From Archaeoglobaceae archaeon (GTDB taxonomy: Archaea; Halobacteriota; Archaeoglobi; Archaeoglobales; Archaeoglobaceae): 5,583 nt of DNA. Shown piece by piece: positions 1 through 4,450 of the stretch; positions within the stretch are counted from its first letter, which is position 1; the number at the start of each line of letters is the position of its first letter. Made by a program: the position numbers and the translations under genes. A model generated the notes under the pieces. It had not been told where the DNA came from, made no database searches, and saw only the letters and a list, made by a program, of their open reading frames with translations. The stretch covers positions 1-5,583 of the forward strand of contig JALVYA010000230.1 in the NCBI GenBank assembly GCA_027038095.1. Reading direction: 5' to 3'.

Positions 1-1
1 A

Positions 2-808
2 ATAGTGATAGCACAGAACAAAATAGACATAGTTTCCAAGGAGAGAATTCTCGAAAACTACAGAGAAATAAAAGAGTTCGTAAAGGGAACCATAGCTGAG
101 AATGCCCCAATTATACCGATTTCTGCTCAGCAAAAAGTGAACCTCGACGTGCTGATAGAGGCAATAGAGGAAACGATTCCTACACCAGAAAGAGACCTTG
201 ACGCTCCACCGCTCATGCACATAGCAAGGAGTTTTGACGTCAACAAACCCGGTACCCCTCCGGAAAAACTCATCGGAGGTGTTGTCGGAGGCAGTCTTTC
301 GAGAGGAAAACTGAGAGTCGGTGACGAGATAACGATCAGGCCGGGAATAAAGGATGAAAAGAGGGGCGTTTGGGAGGAACTGCACTCTGAAGTCGTTGGA
401 ATAATGGCTTCCGGAAAATCGGTTAAAGAAGCCACACCCGGCGGATTAATAGGCGTGGCTACAAAGCTCGACCCTTACCTGACGAAAAGTGATGCCCTTG
501 TTGGAAACGTGCTCGGCAAGGAGAAAGATCTGCCCGGAGTTCTTTTTGAGTTTACGATGGACGTAAAACTCCTTGAAAGAGTTGTTGGAACTGAAGAGGA
601 GCTCGTAGTTGAAAAGATAAAGATGAACGAACCGCTCATGCTGAGCGTGGGAACGGCAATAACTCTCGGAATTGTAACGTCCGCGAGAGATGACGTCGTG
701 GAGGTAAAACTGAAAAGGCCTGTGTGCGCTGAAAGTGGATGGAGAGTTGCAATAAGCAGAAGAGTGGGCTCGAGGTGGAGACTGATAGGCGCAGGAACAA
801 TAAGGTAA
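2..808 (+). CDS. eif2g: Translation initiation factor aIF2 subunit gamma, 3' part (5' end outside window)
   Basis: This is the C-terminal 268 residues of archaeal aIF2 gamma, the GTPase subunit of the heterotrimer that brings initiator Met-tRNA to the small ribosomal subunit in the cytoplasm. The frame is open from base 2, so the GTG at base 5 is internal and not a start. Visible are the G4 motif NKID (residues 6-9), the G5-like PISA motif (about 39-42), then the beta-barrel domains II and III, with family signatures [49 protein letters not shown] and a C-terminal [14 protein letters not shown]. The P-loop, switch regions and any zinc knuckle lie left of the window. The family is about 410 residues, so roughly 140 are missing. 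It ends at a TAA, and the PIN gene starts 19 bases later on the same strand, which suggests one transcript. Confidence 0.97.
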   Translation: MVIAQNKIDIVSKERILENYREIKEFVKGTIAENAPIIPISAQQKVNLDVLIEAIEETIPTPERDLDAPPLMHIARSFDVNKPGTPPEKLIGGVVGGSLSRGKLRVGDEITIRPGIKDEKRGVWEELHSEVVGIMASGKSVKEATPGGLIGVATKLDPYLTKSDALVGNVLGKEKDLPGVLFEFTMDVKLLERVVGTEEELVVEKIKMNEPLMLSVGTAITLGIVTSARDDVVEVKLKRPVCAESGWRVAISRRVGSRWRLIGAGTIR

Positions 809-827
809 ATTATCAGGTAAACTTGCA

Positions 828-1217
828 ATGAAGTGTGCGGTAATTGACACAAACGTATTGATGTACGCATATCTGGCTAAAATCGACGTGTTCGAAGAGC
901 TAAAATCAGCGGGATTTAACAGGTTTTACATACCTGACGGCGTTCTGGAAGAGCTGAGGATACTGAGGAATAAGCTCAGTGGCAAGTACAGCCGGGCTGC
1001 GAGGTTTGCGTTACAGCTCGTGGAGAAAGAGAAAAATCTGGAAGTAGTTGAAATCGAGGGGACCGGTACCGACAGTGCGCTTATTGAACTCAGCAAGCGG
1101 AAGAACTGCGTGTTAATAACCAACGACAGGGATTTGAGGAAAAGAGCAAAAGAGCAGGGTATTCGTGTTGGTTACATCAGGGAAATGAACAGAATCCACG
1201 TTGAAAATATGTTGTGA
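828..1217 (+). CDS. PIN-domain ribonuclease-like protein, archaeal Fcf1/UTP24-like family
   Basis: This 129-residue protein is a single PIN domain, a metal-dependent RNase fold. The acidic residues expected in the active site are present: D7 in VIDTNVL, E41/E42 in LEELRIL, D82 in TDSALIEL, and D100/D102 in ITNDRDLR. The length is normal for the family. The ATG at 828 follows AGGT about 10 bases upstream, a weak ribosome binding site. It lies 19 bases after aIF2 gamma, a pairing seen in many euryarchaea (from memory, in Archaeoglobus fulgidus too). That linkage and the similarity to eukaryotic Fcf1/UTP24, a pre-18S rRNA processing nuclease, suggest a role in rRNA maturation or translation. No VapB-like antitoxin gene is next to it, so a VapC toxin is less likely. 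The fold is well supported; the substrate is inferred. Confidence 0.9.
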   Translation: MKCAVIDTNVLMYAYLAKIDVFEELKSAGFNRFYIPDGVLEELRILRNKLSGKYSRAARFALQLVEKEKNLEVVEIEGTGTDSALIELSKRKNCVLITNDRDLRKRAKEQGIRVGYIREMNRIHVENML

Positions 1218-1220
1218 AAT

Positions 1221-1230
1221 GCAAAAAATT
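1221..1230 (-). terminator. Oligo-T terminator of the winged-helix gene
   Basis: On the minus strand a T6 run lies about 20 bases after the stop codon of the winged-helix gene. Archaeal RNA polymerase commonly ends at such U-rich tracts without a hairpin. The 29-base gap here separates two converging genes; I see no matching T-run for the plus-strand PIN gene. Confidence 0.4.
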
Positions 1231-1246
1231 CAAGCGCTGGAGCCGT

Positions 1247-1465
1247 TTAGAGCCACCATATCCAGATGCCGTTTGCGACATCAACCCTCCTGCCTTTCAC
1301 CTTACCTTCAATTGCCATTCTCTGCAACCTTCTTAGCACGACTCTCCTTTCAAGTTTGAGCATTTCCGCTATTTCTGAAGTTATGAGCGGTGCATTTGCT
1401 TTTTTCAGTATTTCGTATATCTTCTCCTGAAGAACCTCATCAAATTTTTCTGGCTTTTCTGTCAT
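1247..1465 (-). CDS. Small winged-helix DNA-binding protein (putative transcription regulator)
   Basis: This 72-residue protein has the outline of a minimal winged helix. Helix 1 spans about 8-22 and helix 2 about 28-37 (TSEIAEMLKL). A basic recognition helix spans about 39-51 (RRVVLRRLQRM), and a two-strand wing follows, ending in the aromatic tail IWIWWL. It has no effector or membrane domain, so it is probably a dimeric DNA-binding protein or a subunit of a larger complex. The ATG at 1465 is supported by a GGTGA ribosome binding site (1472-1476, minus strand) six bases upstream and a BRE/TATA element further up. It converges on the PIN gene and diverges from tRNA-Gln; its upstream region holds two palindromes that could be its own operators (inference). 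The fold is likely; targets are unknown. Confidence 0.75.
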   Translation of the reverse strand: MTEKPEKFDEVLQEKIYEILKKANAPLITSEIAEMLKLERRVVLRRLQRMAIEGKVKGRRVDVANGIWIWWL

Positions 1466-1499
1466 CTGAACTCACCTGAATCATCTACTACGTTTTTAA

Positions 1500-1513
1500 A
1501 TTAATAGCTTTCG
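1500..1513 (-). promoter_or_regulatory. BRE/TATA promoter of the winged-helix gene
   Basis: On the minus strand, BRE-like CGAAAG (1508-1513) is followed directly by the TATA-like CTATTAAT (1500-1507). Initiation about 25 bases from the TATA centre would fall near 1478, giving a leader of about 12 bases that still includes the GGTGA ribosome binding site. The core GAAAGCTATT also occurs in the promoter at 3465-3478. Confidence 0.55.
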
Positions 1514-1530
1514 GCATCGATTTTAAAGTC

Positions 1531-1544
1531 GGTGTCTGGACACC
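1531..1544. repeat. Inverted repeat GGTGTC-TG-GACACC, possible operator
   Basis: Two perfect six-base arms are separated by two bases. The element sits about 18 bases upstream of the BRE of the winged-helix gene, roughly 55-70 bases before its predicted start of transcription. That position suits a regulator binding site. Regulation is inferred from location and symmetry only. Confidence 0.45.
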
Positions 1545-1592
1545 AAAAACTGCATGCTGGTTGATGTAAACGAACTGCGAGGCACATTACAC

Positions 1593-1608
1593 CAAAAGCT
1601 TCATATAT
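1593..1608 (+). promoter_or_regulatory. BRE/TATA promoter of tRNA-Gln
   Basis: A BRE-like CAAAAG (1593-1598) and an AT-rich TATA region with CATATAT (1602-1608) lie upstream of the tRNA. The predicted initiation point is near 1629, so the precursor would carry a 5' leader of about 40 bases for RNase P to remove. This is the only good TATA-like element between the two divergent genes on this strand. Confidence 0.5.
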
Positions 1609-1625
1609 TTTTCAGGTTGTAACAT

Positions 1626-1643
1626 CACTGCAGTACTGCAGTG
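1626..1643. repeat. Perfect 18-base palindrome at the predicted tRNA-Gln transcription start
   Basis: CACTGCAGTACTGCAGTG reads the same on both strands and contains two CTGCAG units. It begins about 22 bases after the TATA centre of the tRNA promoter, so it covers the predicted initiation site. A protein bound there could block initiation. Transcribed, it could fold into a seven-base-pair hairpin with a GUAC loop in the tRNA leader. The symmetry is certain; the role is inference. Confidence 0.55.
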
Positions 1644-1668
1644 TCACTTGCCTGTACCAATCGGACAA

Positions 1669-1741
1669 AGCCCCGTGGGGTAGTGGTCAATCCTGCGGGA
1701 CTCTGGATCCCGCGACCCCGGTTCGAATCCGGGCGGGGCTA
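1669..1741 (+). tRNA. tRNA-Gln, anticodon CUG
   Basis: The sequence folds as a complete 73-base cloverleaf. The acceptor stem AGCCCCG/CGGGGCT has seven pairs. The anticodon stem CGGGA/TCCCG encloses the loop CTCTGGA with anticodon CTG at 1703-1705, which reads CAG. The variable region has four bases, and the T arm CCCGG/CCGGG carries the loop TTCGAAT. There is no intron, and CCA is not encoded after the discriminator A (1741). The A1-U72 pair is the feature by which archaeal GatDE amidotransferase is known to recognise Glu-tRNA(Gln), so this tRNA probably gets its glutamine by the indirect route. A pyrimidine-rich TTCTCTCTT follows directly and may serve in termination. Confidence 0.96.
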
Positions 1742-1789
1742 TTCTCTCTTAGTAAGCCTGAGCGCTATAAGAGTAACAGAACAGAAGTG

Positions 1790-1843
1790 AATAGCGAAAT
1801 AGAAATAGCGAAAGTAACACAAAATAAATAAAAAATAACACAA
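1790..1843. repeat. A-rich direct repeats between tRNA-Gln and the RecA-like gene
   Basis: AATAGCGAAA occurs at 1790-1799 and 1804-1813 (14-base period), and TAACACAA at 1815-1822 and 1836-1843. The block is strongly A-rich on the plus strand and lies just past the 3' end of the minus-strand gene, so part of it doubles as that gene's U-rich terminator. I see no coding potential in the 114 bases here. Confidence 0.5.
1820..1838 (-). terminator. U-rich terminator of the RecA-like gene
   Basis: The minus strand here is almost all T (a T6 run followed by TTT and TTTT blocks), starting about 18 bases after the stop codon of the 224-residue gene. There is no hairpin, as is usual for archaeal intrinsic termination. 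Confidence 0.5.
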
Positions 1844-1855
1844 GCCTCAACATTT

Positions 1856-2530
1856 TTAACACTCTTCAAACACTCCGGTTTCGCTCAGTTTGAATCTCGC
1901 AGATGATAGTGGAATGTCAATTACTGTGCTTTCCTCGACGCCTATGAGGTAGCTTTCTTCATGGTCCAGCAACCCTCTCTCGCTTTTTTCAGCTCTTATT
2001 ACAACATCGTGAAGTTTCCTCAAAACGCCTTCGACCCAACCCCTGTAGAAATTCTTGGATATCTTGTTGATTACAGTAATATCAGATGGAATACGATCAA
2101 AGAATTTAAGATTTCTCACGAGCCAGTCCTTGCTATACAGAAGCTGTACGAGCGAAAATCCGTGAAATATTATTATATCCTTACTGCTAAAATCCATTAA
2201 AATGTCTGCCAGCTTTTCACACCACTGCTCCTCGATGTTTATAAACTGGTGGAGTTCTCCAAATGGAACCTCCTCGTTAAATCCTATTTTGATTATCTTA
2301 ACCTTATTGAGCAAATTAGCACTCTCTGGATGCGTTTTTATAATAGATTCATAGCTTTTTCTGGCTTTTCTACACATGCTTTCTGAATATATTGCTAGAT
2401 AGATATTCTTGTTTGAGTAGTGTGGGAGAATATGTCTCAGTATTAATATCCTTGCAGTTACCGGCGAATCGTACACAACCAGCGTCCTGAGTCCTTCGAG
2501 TTTAGGAACTACACTTTCAATGAGGCTCAA
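1856..2530 (-). CDS. Unknown protein with probable P-loop-less RecA/KaiC-like fold (DUF257-like?)
   Basis: I do not recognise this 224-residue protein with certainty. The strand pattern resembles archaeal KaiC/RecA-like ATPases. It has an early strand LVVYDSP (17-23) where a Walker A loop would be, a strand KNIYLAIYSE (41-50), and a hydrophobic strand DIIIFHGFS (118-126) at the Walker B position. Later come ITVINKISKN (151-160) and LHDVVIRAEK (173-182), like the late KaiC strands. No GxxxxGK[ST] is present and the Walker B acid is replaced by H123, so ATP hydrolysis is unlikely. The start is TTG at 2530, supported by a GGGGGG ribosome binding site five bases upstream; no other start fits. There is no signal peptide or membrane segment. 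It has its own promoter. A scaffold or regulatory role is a guess. Confidence 0.72.
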   Translation of the reverse strand: MSLIESVVPKLEGLRTLVVYDSPVTARILILRHILPHYSNKNIYLAIYSESMCRKARKSYESIIKTHPESANLLNKVKIIKIGFNEEVPFGELHQFINIEEQWCEKLADILMDFSSKDIIIFHGFSLVQLLYSKDWLVRNLKFFDRIPSDITVINKISKNFYRGWVEGVLRKLHDVVIRAEKSERGLLDHEESYLIGVEESTVIDIPLSSARFKLSETGVFEEC

Positions 2531-2535
2531 CTAAA

Positions 2536-2541
2536 CCCCCC
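2536..2541 (-). promoter_or_regulatory. G-rich ribosome binding site fixing a TTG start
   Basis: On the minus strand six Gs followed by T can pair with the 16S anti-Shine-Dalgarno sequence, two positions being G-U. It lies five bases before the TTG at 2530 and is the main reason for choosing that rare start codon. Confidence 0.55.
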
Positions 2542-2563
2542 TGCAGAAGTTTTTGAGTGGCTT

Positions 2564-2577
2564 TAAAAAAATTTTCG
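2564..2577 (-). promoter_or_regulatory. BRE/TATA promoter of the RecA-like gene
   Basis: BRE-like CGAAAA (2572-2577) is followed by a T-rich TATA element (2564-2571) on the minus strand. Predicted initiation near 2542 leaves a leader of about 11 bases that just includes the G-rich ribosome binding site. Confidence 0.5.
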
Positions 2578-2630
2578 ACGTGTTACTTTTGGTGTGTGTC
2601 AGCTGAACCTGTTAATTTTTAAAGTATTTT

Positions 2631-2640
2631 AATAAAAACA
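2631..2640 (-). terminator. Oligo-T terminator of the CBS/DGHHR gene
   Basis: TGTTTTTATT on the minus strand lies about 20 bases after the stop codon of the CBS gene. Together with the promoter at 2564-2577 it separates that gene from the next one on the same strand. Confidence 0.35.
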
Positions 2641-2658
2641 ATATGATAATAAGAATTC

Positions 2659-3441
2659 TCAGTGAGTGGTGTTTCTGAAAGTAATCTCCACGAGGGGATG
2701 AGGTACGTCTTCAATAACCTCCACGTCGTCCACCGACTTTATTCCCTTCTTTTTAACCAGCCTTTCAATTCCGAGTTCTATCGTGTCTGGCACATCCAGT
2801 ATATAAGCTTCGAGCCTTTTGACACCGGCTCTTTTTGCAGCAACAGCCCTGTGGTGTCCGTCTATGAGAAACAGCCTCCCACCTTTTCTTATGACTATCA
2901 ACGGTTCTGCGAGCCCTTTCTTCAGCTCGTATATCCTTCCCTTCAGCTCGTCCGCAAATATTCTAGTCTGGGTGGGTATCAGCCTCTCCACGTCAACAAC
3001 ACCTCTGCTGACGTTGACTTTCACTCCGTGAACTTTTTCTATCGTCTTTCTCAGCTTTTCAACCTTTCTCGGGTCAGCCCTCTCTATCTGGCTCCTTATG
3101 ACGTCGGCATTCGTTATTATTCCGAGAAGTTTTCCGGACTCATCGACCACTGGTAGCTTGGAGTGGCCGGTTCTGAACATCACCCTTGCGGCATCCCTCA
3201 GATCCATGTACTCTCTTGCGACGTAAAGCTTCGTGCTCATTATGTCCTCAATTCGCATATTTGACGGTTTTCTGAGCAGGTCTCTCGAAGAAACGTAGCC
3301 AATAACCTTACCTTTCTCATCGACCACGGGAAAACCGTCATGTCCCGTATTTTCTATTAACCTTATCACGTCTCCGACGGTCCTTCTGGGAGAAACGGTA
3401 ATAACGTCTCTGGTCATGTAATCCTTAACTTTCAGGGACAT
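2659..3441 (-). CDS. CBS-pair protein fused to a ParB/SerK-like (DGHHR) domain
   Basis: This 260-residue cytoplasmic protein has two parts. Residues 5-57 and 64-117 form a CBS pair, with the repeated patterns DYMTRDVITVSP/EDIMSTKLYVAR, GFPVVDEKGKVIGYVS/KLPVVDESGKLLGIIT, and S52-D54 and T110-D113 where such domains often bind the ribose of adenosyl ligands. After a charged linker (120-145), residues 150-220 form a ParB/sulfiredoxin-like domain with LIPTQTR and LFLIDGHHRAVAAKRAG (DGHHR at 194-198). ParB proteins proper have GERR at that place; DGHHR is the motif of archaeal ADP-dependent serine kinase SerK (TK0378). There is no helix-turn-helix DNA-binding part, so a partition role is doubtful. 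A nucleotide-sensing kinase or nuclease is possible. The ATG at 3441 lies about 27 bases from a TATA box, suggesting a leaderless mRNA. Confidence 0.88.
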   Translation of the reverse strand: MSLKVKDYMTRDVITVSPRRTVGDVIRLIENTGHDGFPVVDEKGKVIGYVSSRDLLRKPSNMRIEDIMSTKLYVAREYMDLRDAARVMFRTGHSKLPVVDESGKLLGIITNADVIRSQIERADPRKVEKLRKTIEKVHGVKVNVSRGVVDVERLIPTQTRIFADELKGRIYELKKGLAEPLIVIRKGGRLFLIDGHHRAVAAKRAGVKRLEAYILDVPDTIELGIERLVKKKGIKSVDDVEVIEDVPHPLVEITFRNTTH

Positions 3442-3464
3442 TGTGAAGTGTTTGTGCTAAAAGA

Positions 3465-3478
3465 ATAAATAGCTTTCA
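3465..3478 (-). promoter_or_regulatory. BRE/TATA promoter of the CBS/DGHHR gene
   Basis: BRE-like TGAAAG (3473-3478) and TATA-like CTATTTAT (3465-3472) on the minus strand overlap the stop codon of the upstream Mth938 gene. Predicted initiation near 3443 is practically at the ATG, so translation would be leaderless; no Shine-Dalgarno sequence is visible. Confidence 0.55.
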
Positions 3479-3820
3479 GCACGTGAGGTGTATTGCCAGA
3501 ACTGCCCTTTTCTTCCCGACGAGTTCGTTAAACTTTTCAGCCGCTTTTTCGGAGATCGCTTCAATGAATTCTATGTTCCTCTCTTCCAGCGCTCTTTTTA
3601 CGTCGCTTCCGACCTTCATTACCCCGTATTTACCCGTTCCGAAAACGACCACATCAGGTTTTGCATCCAGAATTGACTTTATGTCGTCCAAACAGACGTG
3701 ATGTCCTTCCTTTCTCCACCATTTTTCAACCCTTCCGTCCCAGAACAGAATTATGTCATTTCTGTATTCCCTGCCGTCCACGACAATTCTGCCAAACGAG
3801 TAGTCGTTGACTTCCGGCAT
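3476..3820 (-). CDS. Mth938-domain protein (DUF498 family)
   Basis: This 114-residue protein matches the Mth938 family, small alpha/beta proteins related to mitochondrial NDUFAF3 and to AAMDC; the archaeal members have no proven function. Signatures are SFGRIVVDGREYRNDI near the N-terminus (8-23), PDVVVFGTGKYGVMKV (55-70) with its glycine-rich turn, and the end KRAVLAIHLTC with a terminal cysteine. The length equals that of stand-alone archaeal homologues, so it is complete. There is no signal peptide or membrane helix. The ATG at 3820 lies about 27 bases from a TATA box, again suggesting a leaderless transcript. The CBS/DGHHR gene follows 34 bases downstream on the same strand but has its own promoter, so both independent and read-through expression are possible. 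Confidence 0.9.
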   Translation of the reverse strand: MPEVNDYSFGRIVVDGREYRNDIILFWDGRVEKWWRKEGHHVCLDDIKSILDAKPDVVVFGTGKYGVMKVGSDVKRALEERNIEFIEAISEKAAEKFNELVGKKRAVLAIHLTC

Positions 3821-3843
3821 GTCACTAATTACTGCTGGAGACT

Positions 3844-3857
3844 ATTTTAAGTTTTCA
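3844..3857 (-). promoter_or_regulatory. BRE/TATA promoter of the Mth938 gene
   Basis: BRE-like TGAAAA (3852-3857) and TATA-like CTTAAAAT (3844-3851) on the minus strand predict initiation near 3822, two bases before the ATG. Confidence 0.5.
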
Positions 3858-3893
3858 GGGTTGCAGGCTGGTATTATACTGCTATTTTTATCC

Positions 3894-3923
3894 GCTGTAT
3901 CTTTCTCTGCTGTAACTTTCTCT
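3894..3923. repeat. 15-base tandem repeat, two copies
   Basis: GCTGTATCTTTCTCT (3894-3908) is followed directly by GCTGTAACTTTCTCT (3909-3923), differing at one base. The repeat lies in the 205-base gap between divergently transcribed genes, outside both core promoters. No function is evident; it may be a recent slippage duplication or a pair of binding sites. Confidence 0.6.
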
Positions 3924-3930
3924 GAGTTCA

Positions 3931-3945
3931 GCCGGTAACACCGGC
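3931..3945. repeat. Short hairpin-forming inverted repeat GCCGGT-AAC-ACCGGC
   Basis: Perfect six-base arms enclose three bases. The GC-rich hairpin stands out in an AT-rich intergenic region, eight bases after the tandem repeat and about 45 bases upstream of the BRE of the membrane-protein gene. An operator is as likely as an RNA hairpin. Confidence 0.45.
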
Positions 3946-3989
3946 AATTCATTCGAAAATACGGTTATAGTTTAACTTATGAAAAAACA

Positions 3990-4003
3990 GGAAAACATTT
4001 AAA
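3990..4003 (+). promoter_or_regulatory. BRE/TATA promoter of the membrane-protein gene
   Basis: BRE-like GGAAAA (3990-3995) and TATA-like CATTTAAA (3996-4003) predict initiation at about 4025, directly at the GTG at 4026. This supports a leaderless transcript and that start codon. Confidence 0.55.
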
Positions 4004-4025
4004 TTTAGAACATTAAATTCAATGC

Positions 4026-4397
4026 GTGTCAAGAGAAAGTATTTTAATGTGGTTTGAAGTGATACCTTTAACGTTTTTTGTGTCTCTCTCAGTTGAAATT
4101 TTTGCAGCCTGGATAATTTCCGCAGCCAAAAATTTGAATTCTTCTAAAGTCGTTAAAGGTGTTTTCGTGGCTGTATTTTTATCTTACTTCGCAACAGTTT
4201 TAATAGTGGCAGAATTTCCAAATGTCAGCCCACCCGTTTTCTACTTTGTCATGCTTCTTCCAGAAATAATCTTTGAAGGGGCGGTAATTTCCCTGATAGG
4301 TGACATGGACAGTCTGACTGCAACGGGAATAAGCGCGGTCTGCAATTTCTCCTCTTTTCTCGCAAGTGTGGCCGTTTTGAAACTTCTCGGTTTTTAA
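4026..4397 (+). CDS. Small four-helix membrane protein of unknown function
   Basis: I do not recognise this 123-residue protein. Hydropathy read by eye gives four membrane helices at about 9-33, 43-63, 70-92 and 97-121, joined by short loops, so almost nothing lies outside the membrane. Acidic residues sit within or at the edge of helix 1 (E24) and helix 3 (E80, E84), which is unusual for plain anchors and could mean ion or substrate contact. Helices 1 and 3 share the pattern FV(x)L...EI...IS, hinting at a duplicated hairpin. The GTG at 4026 fits the promoter spacing; the in-frame ATG at 4047 is an alternative that removes seven residues. An out-of-frame ATG at 4022 opens only 11 codons. It stands alone between two minus-strand genes. 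Confidence 0.75.
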   Translation: MSRESILMWFEVIPLTFFVSLSVEIFAAWIISAAKNLNSSKVVKGVFVAVFLSYFATVLIVAEFPNVSPPVFYFVMLLPEIIFEGAVISLIGDMDSLTATGISAVCNFSSFLASVAVLKLLGF

Positions 4398-4400
4398 AAT

Positions 4401-4410
4401 TTATATTTTT
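4401..4410 (+). terminator. Oligo-T terminator of the membrane-protein gene
   Basis: TTATATTTTT begins a few bases after the TAA at 4395-4397 and has no hairpin. It serves the plus strand in the short gap before the converging RNA ligase gene. Confidence 0.4.
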
Positions 4411-4430
4411 ATACTGTAACCACATAAAAT

Positions 4431-4450
4431 TAATGCTAAAATACTAAAAA
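4431..4450 (-). terminator. U-rich terminator of the RNA ligase gene
   Basis: On the minus strand TTTTTAGTATTTTAG directly follows the TAA of the RNA ligase gene. With the plus-strand tract at 4401-4410 it makes the gap a two-way terminator. Confidence 0.4.

Noticed and set aside
446..870. Minus-strand open frames opposite aIF2 gamma
   Set aside because: They are antisense to a well-conserved gene and their serine/leucine-rich translations are typical of shadow frames.
828..1217. PIN protein as a VapC toxin
   Set aside because: There is no small antitoxin frame next to it, and it lies 19 bases after aIF2 gamma as in the conserved housekeeping arrangement; the winged-helix gene is on the opposite strand and convergent, not an operon partner.
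1545..1668. C/D box small RNA or CRISPR repeats in the intergenic regions
   Set aside because: TGATG-like boxes occur but without matching CTGA boxes at proper spacing, and no spaced repeats longer than the short ones listed are present.
1719..1741. tRNA 3' end as an attachment site of an integrated element
   Set aside because: I found no second copy of the T-arm/acceptor sequence and no integrase gene in the window.
2662..3156. Plus-strand open frame of 164 codons
   Set aside because: It lies wholly opposite the CBS/DGHHR gene, whose domains are clearly recognisable, and its translation shows no family pattern.
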